Origin: Micromonospora arida
GTDB lineage: Bacteria > Actinomycetota > Actinomycetes > Mycobacteriales > Micromonosporaceae
Direction: 5' to 3'
DNA: 42,100 nt
Assembly: GCF_003857035.1 (NCBI RefSeq)
Contig: NZ_QGSY01000216.1
Span: 1 to 42,100, forward strand
Shown here: positions 7,071 to 14,910 of the stretch, piece by piece
Numbering within the stretch: the first letter of the stretch is position 1
How the letters are laid out: each line of letters starts with the position of its first letter
The notes under the pieces: generated by a model
Told to the model about the DNA's origin: nothing
The model's database searches: none
The model's input: only the letters and a program-made list of their open reading frames with translations
Program-made: the position numbers and the translations under genes

Positions 7071-7405
7071 CAGGCGTCCCGCAGGCGGCTGGGATCGACC
7101 TCACGACCCGGGTGTCGGGCCAGGTACTCGGTCTCCAGCTCCGCCGTGCGCCGGAGATGGTTCGCGAGTGCGGAGTCCGCCGCGTGCCGCAGAGTGTCCA
7201 GGCGGGTTCGGTGCAGGCTGTGCATCTCGCGGATCAGGTCCTCGTCGGTCAGCTCCGTCGGGTCGATGCCGAGGTCGCCGTCGAGGCCGGAAGCGCCAGC
7301 CGGGTCGGCGAGCTGATCGCCGCCCCACTCGGGCACCCGCTGCTCCGGGCTCATATCCGCACTGCCGCTGGACGCAAAGTCGTCCTCACGTACCGATCCG
7401 GTCAT
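7070..7405 (-). CDS. DUF6158 family protein
   Basis: 111 residues. The C-terminal two thirds matches the DUF6158 pattern: GIDPTELTDEDLIREMHSLH, then a helical stretch with HLRRTAELETEYLARHP and the ending REVDPSRLRD. The N-terminal 45 residues are acidic and probably disordered. Soluble, helical, no catalytic motif. The ATG at 7405 follows AAGGGGGG at about 6 nt. It is first in an operon with the SRPBCC-like gene. These proteins are restricted to actinobacteria and uncharacterised. Confidence 0.75.
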   Translation of the reverse strand: MTGSVREDDFASSGSADMSPEQRVPEWGGDQLADPAGASGLDGDLGIDPTELTDEDLIREMHSLHRTRLDTLRHAADSALANHLRRTAELETEYLARHPGREVDPSRLRDA

Positions 7406-7526
7406 GACCGCCCCCCTTGATCTCGTTTGGGCTGGCGTCTAGACGATTGCCCAGGCGTGGTGATGCCAAACCAAGCCCGCGAGGCGACGACTACGACACG
7501 GTGTCGGAGACCGGCAGCGCCCCCGG

Positions 7527-7532
7527 TACCCT
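7527..7532 (+). promoter_or_regulatory. -10 box TACCCT, leaderless-type promoter
   Basis: TACCCT is followed by 7 nt and ATG 7540, with no Shine-Dalgarno in between. Confidence 0.4.
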
Positions 7533-7539
7533 CAATGAC

Positions 7540-7962
7540 ATGAGGCGGCTCTGGACCCCGGCGTGGATCGCACGCCACGTGGCCATGGTCGTGCTGGTCG
7601 TGAGCTTCCTCGGGCTGGGCTGGTGGCAGATCAGCCGGGCCGCGGCCGGCAACAGCCTGAGCTGGGGGTACGCGGTCGAGTGGCCGATCTTCGCCGGCTT
7701 CGTGGTCTACGTCTGGTGGCGTGAGGTGAAGCTGGCCCGCCGCAAGGCGGCGGAGGCCGACGCGCCGCCGGCGGATCCGGCCGTCGAGCCCGCGCCAACG
7801 GTCGCCGCCGGGTCCCGACCGGCGGTACGCCGCCCGGTGCGGGTGTCCCGGGTGCCGGCCACCGGCGATGTCGTCGAGGACACCGACCTGGCCGCCTACA
7901 ACCACTACCTGTCATGGTTGAACGCCAATCCGGGCGCCCGGCCCGGTGACTATCCCGGCTGA
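7540..7962 (+). CDS. Small membrane protein with Pro/Ala-rich cytoplasmic tail
   Basis: 140 residues from ATG 7540. Two membrane segments: about residues 12-30 ([17 protein letters not shown]) and 42-58 ([15 protein letters not shown]). The first ends in GWWQISR, reminiscent of the GxWQxxR motif of SURF1 proteins, but the rest of SURF1 is absent. A basic, Ala/Pro-rich linker follows, then a conserved-looking C-terminal segment [21 protein letters not shown] gene of this form commonly precedes DUF3817 genes in actinobacteria, as here, with a 17-bp overlap to the next start. Function unknown. The longer frame back to 7417 lacks membrane-protein homology and a ribosome-binding site. Confidence 0.75.
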   Translation: MRRLWTPAWIARHVAMVVLVVSFLGLGWWQISRAAAGNSLSWGYAVEWPIFAGFVVYVWWREVKLARRKAAEADAPPADPAVEPAPTVAAGSRPAVRRPVRVSRVPATGDVVEDTDLAAYNHYLSWLNANPGARPGDYPG

Positions 7963-8317
7963 GCCGGGCTCGGAAGGACGGACGAAGGTGGGCGCTGCCC
8001 TTACCCGGTACCGCGTGATCGCCTGGATCGTGGGCGTGGTGCTGATCCTGCTGGTCGTGATCGGCATGCCACTGAAGTACGCGTTCGACAACCCCGTCGT
8101 GGTGGAGACAGTGGGTCAGGCGCACGGCTTCCTCTACATGGTCTACCTGGCGGCCGCGTTCGACCTCAGCCGCCGGGCCGACTGGCCGCTGAAGCGGATG
8201 ATCCTGGTCATGCTGGCCGGCACGGTGCCGTTCGTCTCGTTCTACGCCGAGCGCCGGGTCAGCGCCTGGGTGGCCGCGCCGCAGCAGGAACGGGCTCCGG
8301 AGCCGGTCGCCCGCTGA
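7946..8317 (+). CDS. DUF3817 family membrane protein
   Basis: About 123 residues with three hydrophobic segments. Family motifs are the first helix followed by [11 protein letters not shown], then [16 protein letters not shown] (His in the membrane) and a final segment [20 protein letters not shown]. The GTG at 7946 overlaps the previous gene by 17 bp; a second GTG at 7988 has GGACGAAG just upstream and gives a tighter fit to the family, so it may be the true start. Cotranscribed with the preceding membrane protein. DUF3817 is widespread in actinobacteria and uncharacterised. Confidence 0.88.
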   Translation: MTIPAEPGSEGRTKVGAALTRYRVIAWIVGVVLILLVVIGMPLKYAFDNPVVVETVGQAHGFLYMVYLAAAFDLSRRADWPLKRMILVMLAGTVPFVSFYAERRVSAWVAAPQQERAPEPVAR

Positions 8318-8332
8318 GCTTGCTGAGCGGCC

Positions 8333-8359
8333 GGTGGGCCGACGCGGCTCCGGCCCGCC
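8333..8359. terminator. Hairpin between convergent genes
   Basis: GGTGGGCCG (8333-8341) pairs with CGGCCCGCC (8351-8359), one G-T pair, between the DUF3817 stop and the DUF6232 stop. No U-tract. Confidence 0.5.
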
Positions 8360-8368
8360 GCCGTCGGG

Positions 8369-8890
8369 TCAACGGTTGGGCCGCCACGGGTCCGCTTCCG
8401 CGAGCGGGTCGACCCAACCGCCGTAGCGGTTGACCTCCCGGGCCCGCAGCAGCGACCGGGTGACCTGGCCGAACTGCCGTTCGTCGTCGGCACTGAACAG
8501 CAGCACCTCCGAGCCTTGGTACCACCCCCACAGTTCGTGCGGCGGTGGGCGCCAGCGATCGCCGACCAGGGCGAGAGCGGCCGGGAGCAGGAGCACCGCG
8601 CCGAGGATCAGGTACGCCTCGGCGGTGAGGCGTTGCAGACCGCCGGTGAAGCCGAGGAGCACCCCCACACCGCCGAGCATGCTGGCGGTGATGACCACGG
8701 CCCGGACGGCGATCCGGTCGTGCGGACCCCGGGTGGTACGCAGATGGGTCAGGTCGGCGACCCGGTAGCTGTTCCGACCGACGGTGAACCGGTCGACGGT
8801 CACGATGATGCCGGGCCTCGCGTACAGCAGGGTCGACCGGGCGCCCGGCACCGTTCGCGGCGGTCGCGTCTTTGCGCCTTCACGATTCAC
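8369..8890 (-). CDS. DUF6232 family membrane protein
   Basis: 173 residues. Pattern of the family: a short N-terminal beta region (VTVDRFTVGRNSYRVADLTH near residues 30-50), two membrane helices (about 60-82 and 90-110) and a C-terminal soluble segment including VLLFSADDERQFGQVTRSLLRA. GTG 8890 follows GGGAGGA at about 3 nt. The topology suggests a PH-like domain split around a membrane hairpin, but that is inference. Actinobacterial, no known role. Nothing shares its strand nearby, so monocistronic. Confidence 0.8.
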   Translation of the reverse strand: MNREGAKTRPPRTVPGARSTLLYARPGIIVTVDRFTVGRNSYRVADLTHLRTTRGPHDRIAVRAVVITASMLGGVGVLLGFTGGLQRLTAEAYLILGAVLLLPAALALVGDRWRPPPHELWGWYQGSEVLLFSADDERQFGQVTRSLLRAREVNRYGGWVDPLAEADPWRPNR

Positions 8891-9391
8891 GGTTCCTCCC
8901 GAAGGGGACGGTTGGCCGAGTGGGCCCGCTGGCGACAGTCATCGCTGGCTGTCGACGGGATTCCCGGCTCCGGACTTCATTGTGTTGCGGCCCCGCCAGT
9001 CGACCTGGGCATTTACCGGGTCCCGACAGCTCGTCACGCCTGGGTGACATCGCCGAGAAACAGCATCCATTTCAGGTTTTATCGGTTATGGCGGCCAGGG
9101 CTCCGGCGGCATACGCCCGGAACGACGAAAGTCGTATATCCGTCATTAGCTCGCGAAAGGGGCATTGTTTCCTCGTTCTGAGGCGTCATCAGCCACGATG
9201 ACGCCACCCAACCCACCGGCCCGACCGGCAACTCCCCCAACTTTCACCCCTGCTTCAACTGCGAGCGACAACCGTCCCGGGTTAGGTTGGGCGAGCCGGT
9301 CCGGCCCAGTGCCGTCCGCCCGGATGGCCCCGGCCGGTGTCGTCGAGGGCGTCAGCAGCCCCGGCGGCCGTGGGAGAGGGGCCTTCCGCTC
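8891..9391. other. 501-bp intergenic region, locally AT-rich
   Basis: Between divergent DUF6232 and NlpC/P60 genes. Bases 9050-9190 are clearly poorer in G+C than their surroundings. A hairpin GGCGTCATC-AGCCAC-GATGACGCC lies at 9182-9205 without a U-tract. I see no coding frame, tRNA or recognisable riboswitch; it is probably the control region of the hydrolase gene. Confidence 0.6.
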
Positions 9392-10369
9392 TTGTCATCC
9401 CTGAGAAATCTGCTGCGCACCGTGGCGCTGGTCGGCATGTCGGCCGCGCTGATCGCCCCGACGGCGGTGGCCCAGGCCGAGCCGTCCCCCGCCGACCTGA
9501 CCCGCCGGATCGAGACGTCCTCGGCCGAGTTGGAGCGGGTCGTCGAGTCGTACAACAAGCTGCGTGAGGAGATCAAGGCAAACGAGGCCGCCGTGGCCCG
9601 ATTACAGACCCGCATCAGCCCGCTCGAACAGCAGGTCGAGCAGAGCCGGGCCGACGTGGCGGAGCTCGCCTCCACCGCGTACAAGAGTGGCGGCCTGCGC
9701 ACCGCGGACGCCCTGCTGCGCCCGGGCGGCTCGGCCGCGCTGCTGGACCGGCTCGGCACGATCGAGCAGTTGACCCGCCAGCGGCAGGAGCGCATCTCCG
9801 GCTTCACGGCCGACCAGCAGCGGCTGCTCGACGAGAAGGCCCGCCTGGGCGCGACGTTGACCCGGCAGGCCGCGCAGGCTCGTCAGCTCGCCGCGGGTAA
9901 GAAGCAGATCGAGCAGGACCTGGCCAAGCTGTACGAGCTGCGCCGGCAGGCGTACGGGGCCGCCACCGAGCGACCCGAGCCCAAGGCGGCGACGACCGAG
10001 GCCAAGAACGTGCCCGCCGTGTCCGGTGCTGCCGGCACCGCGGTGCGTTACGCGTTCGGCGCGATCGGCAAGCCGTACATCTGGGCGGCCGACGGGCCGA
10101 ACGGCTACGACTGTTCCGGCCTGACCTCGGCGGCCTGGCGGGCGGCCGGGAAGTCCCTTCCGCACAACACCCGGATGCAGTGGAGCGCGGTGGCCCACAT
10201 CGGGCGGGGCGAACTACGCCCCGGTGACCTGGTGTTCTACAGCGGGCTCGGGCACGTCGCCCTCTACGTGGGCGACGGTCAGGTGATCGACGCGCCCAGC
10301 GCCGGTCGCAACGTGCTCAAGCGTGGCATGAACATGATGTCCATCCAGGGTTACGGCCGGGTCCGCTAA
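9392..10369 (+). CDS. Secreted NlpC/P60 peptidoglycan endopeptidase with coiled coil
   Basis: About 325 residues. Signal peptide (LRNLLRTVALVGMSAALIA, cleavage likely after AVAQA), then a long coiled coil (about residues 35-185) and a C-terminal NlpC/P60 domain with catalytic Cys in NGYDCSGLTSAAW and His in GLGHVALYVGDG. This is the RipA/RipC-like architecture in which the coiled coil restrains or positions the hydrolase. It should cleave stem-peptide bonds in the cell wall during growth or division. TTG 9392 is the start giving a proper signal peptide, with GGGAGAGGGG about 11 nt upstream; the open frame to 9287 adds an Arg-rich stretch that fits no signal sequence. Ends in a bidirectional terminator. 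Confidence 0.92.
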   Translation: MSSLRNLLRTVALVGMSAALIAPTAVAQAEPSPADLTRRIETSSAELERVVESYNKLREEIKANEAAVARLQTRISPLEQQVEQSRADVAELASTAYKSGGLRTADALLRPGGSAALLDRLGTIEQLTRQRQERISGFTADQQRLLDEKARLGATLTRQAAQARQLAAGKKQIEQDLAKLYELRRQAYGAATERPEPKAATTEAKNVPAVSGAAGTAVRYAFGAIGKPYIWAADGPNGYDCSGLTSAAWRAAGKSLPHNTRMQWSAVAHIGRGELRPGDLVFYSGLGHVALYVGDGQVIDAPSAGRNVLKRGMNMMSIQGYGRVR

Positions 10370-10381
10370 CCACGACCGCAA

Positions 10382-10428
10382 ACGGCGAACGGCCGGCGTC
10401 CCCCTATCGGACGCCGGCCGTTCGCCGT
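10382..10428. terminator. Bidirectional terminator, 20-bp stem
   Basis: Positions 10382-10401 are the exact reverse complement of 10409-10428, with a 7-nt loop. It lies between the convergent stops of the NlpC/P60 and sigma-factor genes and can serve both. Confidence 0.9.
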
Positions 10429-10441
10429 CATTACTACCAGG

Positions 10442-11440
10442 TCAGGCTGCTTGCAGCCCCTCCGCACGAGCCAGCTCGCGGAGCCGGCCGAGGGCCTGGA
10501 TCTCCAGCTGCCGGATCCGCTCGCGGGACAGCGAGAACCGGGACGCCACCTCGGTGAGCGAGTGCTCCCGGCCGTCCTCCAGCCCGTAGCGGGCCCGCAT
10601 GATGCCGGCGGACCGGTCGTCGAGGTGGTTGAGCAGCCCCTCGATGCGCTGCCGCTCCAGGCCGCTGAGGACGATGTCCTCCGGCGACGGCGCGTCACTG
10701 TCGGCGACCAGGTCACCGAGGTTCGTGTCGCCGTCGTCGCCCACCGGGGTGTCCAGTGAGACGGTGTCCTGCGACCAACGGCGCAGCTCGTTCACCCGCT
10801 CGACGGTGACGCCGAGGGCGTTGGCGATCTGCTCCGGCTCCGGGTCGCTGCCCAGCTCACGGGTCAACTGCCGGGCCACGTTGCGCATCCGGTTGACGTC
10901 CTCCACCAGGTGCACCGGTAGACGGACGGTGCGCTCCTGCTGGGCGATCGCCCGGCTGATCGCCTGCCGGATCCACCAGGTGGCGTAGGTGGAGAACTTG
11001 TAGCCGCGCTCGTAGTCGAACTTCTCGACCGCCCGGACGAGGCCGGTGTTGCCCTCCTGGATCAGGTCCAGCATGGGCATCCCCGAACGCACGTACCGTC
11101 GGGCGATCGACACGACCAGTCGGAGGTTGGCGCGGATGAATAGGTCCTTCGCCCGCTCCCCCTCGACGACCAGCCATTCCAGGTCGGCCCGGTCGACACC
11201 GGCGGGAAGGGCTTCCTCACCGAGCAGGTGCTCGGCGTAGAGGCCGGCCTCGATCGCCTTGGAGAGATCGACCTCCTTGGCGGCGTCCAGCAGTGGCGTC
11301 CGGGAGATCTCGTGCAGGTAGACGCCGACCAGGTCGCGCTCCTCGGCAACCTCGTCGGTTCGCATGCCGATGTTCTTGTCCACGTTGCCCACGGTCCCCT
11401 CGCTCGCGCCGGTTGCCCGGTTCCTTGCCATTCCCCACAC
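10442..11440 (-). CDS. Group 2 RNA polymerase sigma factor (SigB/HrdD-like)
   Basis: 332 residues of the sigma-70 family. Region 1.2 (DLVGVYLHEISRTPLLDA), region 2 with the -10 recognition helix (DLIQEGNTGLVRAVEKFDYE followed by YKFSTYATWWIRQAI), region 3 and region 4 with the helix-turn-helix SLTEVASRFSLSRERIRQLE. It lacks the long acidic N-terminal region 1.1 of the primary sigma HrdB/SigA, so it is a primary-like, usually non-essential sigma for stress or stationary phase. GTG 11440 is preferred: AGGGG lies 7 nt upstream, while the next ATG at 11431 has no spacing. A SigR/SigH-like promoter lies about 45 nt upstream of the start codon. Confidence 0.93.
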   Translation of the reverse strand: MWGMARNRATGASEGTVGNVDKNIGMRTDEVAEERDLVGVYLHEISRTPLLDAAKEVDLSKAIEAGLYAEHLLGEEALPAGVDRADLEWLVVEGERAKDLFIRANLRLVVSIARRYVRSGMPMLDLIQEGNTGLVRAVEKFDYERGYKFSTYATWWIRQAISRAIAQQERTVRLPVHLVEDVNRMRNVARQLTRELGSDPEPEQIANALGVTVERVNELRRWSQDTVSLDTPVGDDGDTNLGDLVADSDAPSPEDIVLSGLERQRIEGLLNHLDDRSAGIMRARYGLEDGREHSLTEVASRFSLSRERIRQLEIQALGRLRELARAEGLQAA

Positions 11441-11491
11441 CTGTCAGCCCCTGGTAACTTCTGCTGTGCCGATCGGTGCTGACACCTACAC

Positions 11492-11517
11492 AACAGATGA
11501 GACGTGTCGGGGATTCC
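11492..11517 (-). promoter_or_regulatory. Candidate SigR/SigH-type ECF promoter
   Basis: On the minus strand GGAAT (11517-11513) is followed by exactly 18 nt and GTT (11494-11492). This is the consensus recognised by the oxidative-stress sigma SigR of Streptomyces and SigH of mycobacteria. The start codon of the sigma gene follows about 50 nt downstream. Confidence 0.5.
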
Positions 11518-11730
11518 TCGTCGTGAGTCGAAAGTGTCACGAATGCCTGAGTAGTAGCTGAGAGCACGGTCCATGTTTGCTGTCAGCACCCCATCGGGTG
11601 GCTCGCCACTGGGCACCACGTACGGGTTACCGCACCATGGCAACACCGCCCGCCGTGGGGGCACAGCGACCCGGGTCACCACCGCGATGCGATCCTGGTC
11701 ACTGCCAGATACGCACCGGTGGACCGGTCG

Positions 11731-11771
11731 GTTCATTCACGGGGGTGTTATTACCCCCCGGCCAGATGAAC
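11731..11771 (-). terminator. Candidate murQ terminator hairpin
   Basis: GGGGGT-GTTATT-ACCCCC (11741-11758) nested in an outer GTTCAT/ATGAAC pairing. It lies just below the murQ stop on the minus strand. No strong U-tract. Confidence 0.5.
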
Positions 11772-11808
11772 AATCCGAGGGACGGTTCGCTTCCCGGCGC
11801 GGGCGGCG

Positions 11809-12750
11809 CTATGAGGCGAGCAGGGCGAGGGCGCCGCGCACCTGGTCGGCCGAGCGGGCCAGCGCGGCCCGGGCGGCGGCGATCTCGGCGCCCGAGACGA
11901 GGGCGACGAGCGCCGTCTTCAGGTCCCCGTCGGCCTCGGTGAGGGCCTGCCGGGAGAGCTCCTCCGAGCAACCGGTGGCCTCGACCAGAATCGAGATCAT
12001 TCGTCCGCGGAGTTTCGCGTTGGTGGCCACCATATCGATCATGAGGTTCGAGTAGACCCGCCCCAGGCGCACCATGACGGCGGTCGAGAACGTGTTGAGC
12101 ACCAACTTCTGCGCTGTGCCCGCCTTCATCCGGGTCGACCCGGTGACCACCTCGGGTCCGGTGTCCACCCCGATGAACACGTCGACCGACCGGGCGGCCT
12201 CCGCCTCCGGATTGGCGCAGAGCAGCACGGTCGAAGCGCCCTTGGTACGGGCCGAGGCAAGCGCCCCGAGGACGTACGGGGTGCGTCCGCTGGCCGCCAG
12301 ACCAACCACCAGGTCGCCGGCCCGTACACAACTGGCCGCTTCGACCGCGCCGCCCCGGTCGTCGTCCTCGGCGTCCTCGACGGCCCGCCACATGGCGTCC
12401 GGGCCTCCCGCGAGGTGCGCGCAGAACCAGTGTCGGGGCGAGTTGAAGGTGGGGGCCAGTTCGGCCGCGTCGAGCACGCCCAGTCGGCCGGAGGTGCCAG
12501 CCCCGAAGTAGTGCACCCGGTGACCGCCGCGAAGCGCCGCGACCGCCAGGTCGACGGTGGTGGCGATCTCGTCGAGCACCGCGGCGACCGCAGCGGGCAC
12601 CCGCCGGTCCGCCTCGTTGATCACGGTGAGCACGTCCCGGGTCGACATCAGGTCGAGGTCGACGCTGAGCGGGTTACGCCGTTCGGTGGGGGCACCCACC
12701 CGGACCGTGGGGCGAGCGGGCCGTGCGGGCATCTCCGCACCGGCCGTCAT
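11809..12750 (-). CDS. murQ: N-acetylmuramic acid 6-phosphate etherase
   Basis: Removes D-lactate from MurNAc 6-phosphate to give GlcNAc 6-phosphate, in cytoplasmic recycling of cell-wall sugar. 313 residues, standard length. Signatures: ERRNPLSVDLDLMSTRDVL at the N-terminus, the SIS-fold substrate loop HYFGAGTSGRLGVLDAAE near residue 80, and GSTRMKAGTAQKLVLNTFST (the family signature) near residue 200. The ATG overlaps the stop of the upstream MurR/RpiR regulator by 4 bp, so the two are translationally coupled and the regulator probably senses the enzyme's substrate or a relative. A PTS transporter or kinase for MurNAc is not in the window. Confidence 0.96.
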   Translation of the reverse strand: MTAGAEMPARPARPTVRVGAPTERRNPLSVDLDLMSTRDVLTVINEADRRVPAAVAAVLDEIATTVDLAVAALRGGHRVHYFGAGTSGRLGVLDAAELAPTFNSPRHWFCAHLAGGPDAMWRAVEDAEDDDRGGAVEAASCVRAGDLVVGLAASGRTPYVLGALASARTKGASTVLLCANPEAEAARSVDVFIGVDTGPEVVTGSTRMKAGTAQKLVLNTFSTAVMVRLGRVYSNLMIDMVATNAKLRGRMISILVEATGCSEELSRQALTEADGDLKTALVALVSGAEIAAARAALARSADQVRGALALLAS

Positions 12751-13661
12751 GCCCGCCTCCGGTTGGCACCCACCCGGTGCGACTGAACCGCCTCGGCGGT
12801 CGCCTCCAGGGCCTTGCGGGCCCGGGCCCGGTTGCGGGCGGCCACCCCGACGAAGAGACAGTCGACCACGGTGAGCTGGGCCAGTCGGCTGGCCGTCGCG
12901 CCGGAGCGGTAGGTGGTCTCCCGGGCCGCCGTGGTCAGCACGAAGTCCGCCACGTCGGTGATCGGCGAGCGCGGGAAGTTGGTCAGCGCCACTGTCGCGG
13001 CACCACGGGTACGAGCCTGCTCCAGCACCTCGATCACGTCGGAGGTGGTGCCGGTGTGCGAGATGCCGATCGCCACGTCCCCCCGGCCCAGGAGGGCTGC
13101 AGAGGTCAGCGCGGTGTGCACGTCGGGGAAGTAGAAGGCGATCCGGCCGATGCGGTGCAGCTTCTGCTGGAAGTCCGAGGCGACGAACCCGCTGGCGCCG
13201 GCGCCGTAGATGTCGATCCGACCGGCACCGCTGATCGCCTCGACCACCTGCTCGCAGACGGCGGGGTCGAGTTGCTCGGCGGTCTCCTCGACGGCGCGGG
13301 CGTCGTTGAACGCGATGGTGGCGATGATCTGGGCGAGGTCGGCGCCGGGCGGGATGTCACCGCCGACCACTCGGGCGTCCGGTGGCTCGATCCGGCGGGC
13401 GGCCTCGGCGGCGAGGCGGATGCGCAGTTGGGGGTAACCGTCCATGCCCACCGAACGGCAGAACCGGATGACGGTCGCCTCGGATGTCTCGGCTGCGGTG
13501 GCGAGGTCGGTGATCGTCCGACGGGCGGCGGCCGCCGGGTCGGAGACCACCAACCGGGCGACCCGCTGCTCGGCGGGCGACAGCGACGGCAACAGCCCGC
13601 TGATGTGGACGATCAGCCCACCGGGCTCGTGACTCGCAGAAATCTTCGCACTCTTCGCCAC
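12747..13661 (-). CDS. MurR/RpiR family transcriptional regulator
   Basis: 304 residues: N-terminal HTH_6 domain (about 15-90, helix-turn-helix around TITDLATAAETSEATVIRFC) and a C-terminal SIS sugar-phosphate-binding domain (about 130-265, with IDIYGAGASGFVASDFQQKL and DVAIGISHTGTTSDVIEVLE). It is the likely regulator of murQ, with which it overlaps by 4 bp. The GTG at 13661 follows a TTGACG-N17-TAAGTT promoter by 6 nt, so the mRNA is probably leaderless. A TGAAA-N5-TTTCA palindrome over the -10 box, the usual RpiR-type operator form, predicts autoregulation. Confidence 0.93.
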   Translation of the reverse strand: MAKSAKISASHEPGGLIVHISGLLPSLSPAEQRVARLVVSDPAAAARRTITDLATAAETSEATVIRFCRSVGMDGYPQLRIRLAAEAARRIEPPDARVVGGDIPPGADLAQIIATIAFNDARAVEETAEQLDPAVCEQVVEAISGAGRIDIYGAGASGFVASDFQQKLHRIGRIAFYFPDVHTALTSAALLGRGDVAIGISHTGTTSDVIEVLEQARTRGAATVALTNFPRSPITDVADFVLTTAARETTYRSGATASRLAQLTVVDCLFVGVAARNRARARKALEATAEAVQSHRVGANRRRA

Positions 13662-13664
13662 GGA

Positions 13665-13696
13665 TGAAACTTACTTTCACCAGGCGTGAGCGTCAA
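13665..13696 (-). promoter_or_regulatory. Leaderless promoter and RpiR-type operator of regulator-murQ operon
   Basis: Minus strand: -35 TTGACG (13696-13691), 17-nt spacer, -10 TAAGTT (13673-13668), 6 nt, GTG at 13661. The inverted repeat TGAAA-CTTAC-TTTCA at 13665-13679 covers the -10 box, so a bound repressor would block polymerase. Confidence 0.7.
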
Positions 13697-13736
13697 CTAT
13701 GACTGTCCGAGGTGGGGGAAACTTCGATCGCCGGGA

Positions 13737-14753
13737 TCACCGGTCCCGCACAGCCTGCCACTTCCCCAGGATCGCCGCCTCATCCGCCGGGTCGAGTCCA
13801 CCCTGCCGGACGGCCGCCGGGTGCGCGGTCATCCAGGACGCGGTCGCCCGAACGGTGTCGGCCAGCGGACGGATCGTCAGACCGGCGTCCAGGGCCGCTC
13901 GGACGTCCCGGTCCATCAGGCCGGCGGTCTCCGGCAGCCGCACCCAGAGTGGCAGCGCCCGCTCCCCCGACCACTCGCGTACGTCGTTGGACAGCAGGAA
14001 CTCCTGGTCGACCCAGGTGAAGGCCGGATCGGCGATGCCCAGCCCGGCGGCCACCCCGGCCAACATCTCGGCCCGGGACATCGCCGGACCGCTGCCGTCG
14101 TACGTGCCGCCGAGGCGGGTGCCGGCGGCGTGCAACAGCCAACCGGCCAGATCGGCGACGTCCACGAACTGCACCCGATCGGTCGGGTGCCCGGGGGCCA
14201 GCACCTCACCACCGGCCGACAGCCGCCGCACCCAGTACGGGAAACGATCGCTCGGATCCTCTGCGCCGACGATCAGCCCCGCCCGGCAGATGAACGAACG
14301 ATCCACGCCCATCCGCTCCCGGACCAGCTCCTCGATGCTCACCTTGCACTCGCCGTACCAGCGGTGGTCCGGGCCGACCGGACCGTCCACGTCCGCCGGT
14401 GCGGCCGGCAGCACGGGCGCGTCCGCGGCGCTCTGGCCCGGGGTGGTGTTGTCCGCGTACACCGAGATCGTCGACACGAACGACCAGTGGCCGACGTGGT
14501 CGGCGAGCGCGTCCAGCGCGTGCCGGGCGTGGCTGATCTGGCGGGTCACGTCGACCACGGCGTCGAAGCCCGCGGCGGCGAGCGGGACGAGCGACTCGGG
14601 GTCATCGCGGTCGGCCGCCACGAACCGCGCCCCGGCCGGCACCGCCCCGGACACGCCCCGGGCCGCACAGGTCACCTCGTGCCCCTGTTCGACGGCGAGC
14701 CGTGCCGTCGCCCGACCGAGGAACCGGGTGCCACCGAGAATGAGGATGCGCAT
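13737..14753 (-). CDS. NAD-dependent epimerase/dehydratase (extended SDR) family protein
   Basis: 338 residues from ATG 14753, where the Rossmann motif begins at once (MRILILGGTRFLGRATARLA). The family TGxxGxxG appears as GGTRFLG. The catalytic YxxxK of extended SDRs appears as WYGECKVSIEEL near residue 137. This form (GGTRFLG, early loss of the canonical Thr) is typical of the reductase group with plant chloroplast RNA-binding-like and sugar epimerase relatives. Substrate unknown. Transcribed divergently from the SDR gene at 14911, with a 19-bp inverted repeat in the gap. The open frame to 14819 runs into that repeat and is rejected. Confidence 0.85.
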   Translation of the reverse strand: MRILILGGTRFLGRATARLAVEQGHEVTCAARGVSGAVPAGARFVAADRDDPESLVPLAAAGFDAVVDVTRQISHARHALDALADHVGHWSFVSTISVYADNTTPGQSAADAPVLPAAPADVDGPVGPDHRWYGECKVSIEELVRERMGVDRSFICRAGLIVGAEDPSDRFPYWVRRLSAGGEVLAPGHPTDRVQFVDVADLAGWLLHAAGTRLGGTYDGSGPAMSRAEMLAGVAAGLGIADPAFTWVDQEFLLSNDVREWSGERALPLWVRLPETAGLMDRDVRAALDAGLTIRPLADTVRATASWMTAHPAAVRQGGLDPADEAAILGKWQAVRDR

Positions 14754-14812
14754 CCGCCGATCCTGCGCCCCCGAGGGCCGAACGTCCCAACCAATCTGCC
14801 CACGGCAGACCG

Positions 14813-14869
14813 CGATCATGACGTTGTTGCCACTCAGCTCGGCGTGTCACGGCAACAACGTCATGATCG
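14813..14869. repeat. 19-bp perfect inverted repeat between divergent genes
   Basis: CGATCATGACGTTGTTGCC (14813-14831) recurs in inverse at 14851-14869 around a 19-nt loop. It is in a divergent promoter region, where a terminator is not expected. It is another of the window's long intergenic palindromes. Confidence 0.85.
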
Positions 14870-14897
14870 ACGGAGGGGCTCGAAGCGGCGGGGGCAC

Positions 14898-14903
14898 TAG
14901 CGT
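14898..14903 (+). promoter_or_regulatory. -10 box TAGCGT, leaderless-type promoter
   Basis: TAGCGT, 7 nt, then ATG 14911. Hexamer and spacing are identical to those before the M16 gene at 2769. Confidence 0.45.
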
Positions 14904-14910
14904 GGGGCGT

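Larger units (their letters stand above)
11441..11808. other. 368-bp intergenic region: sigma promoter and murQ terminator
   Basis: Holds the upstream control region of the minus-strand sigma gene (about 11441-11570) and a hairpin after murQ (11731-11770). No credible coding frame. Confidence 0.6.

Noticed and set aside
9206..9391. c-di-AMP (ydaO-type) riboswitch before the NlpC/P60 gene
   Set aside because: Many actinobacterial cell-wall hydrolases have one, but I could not find its conserved core segments here.
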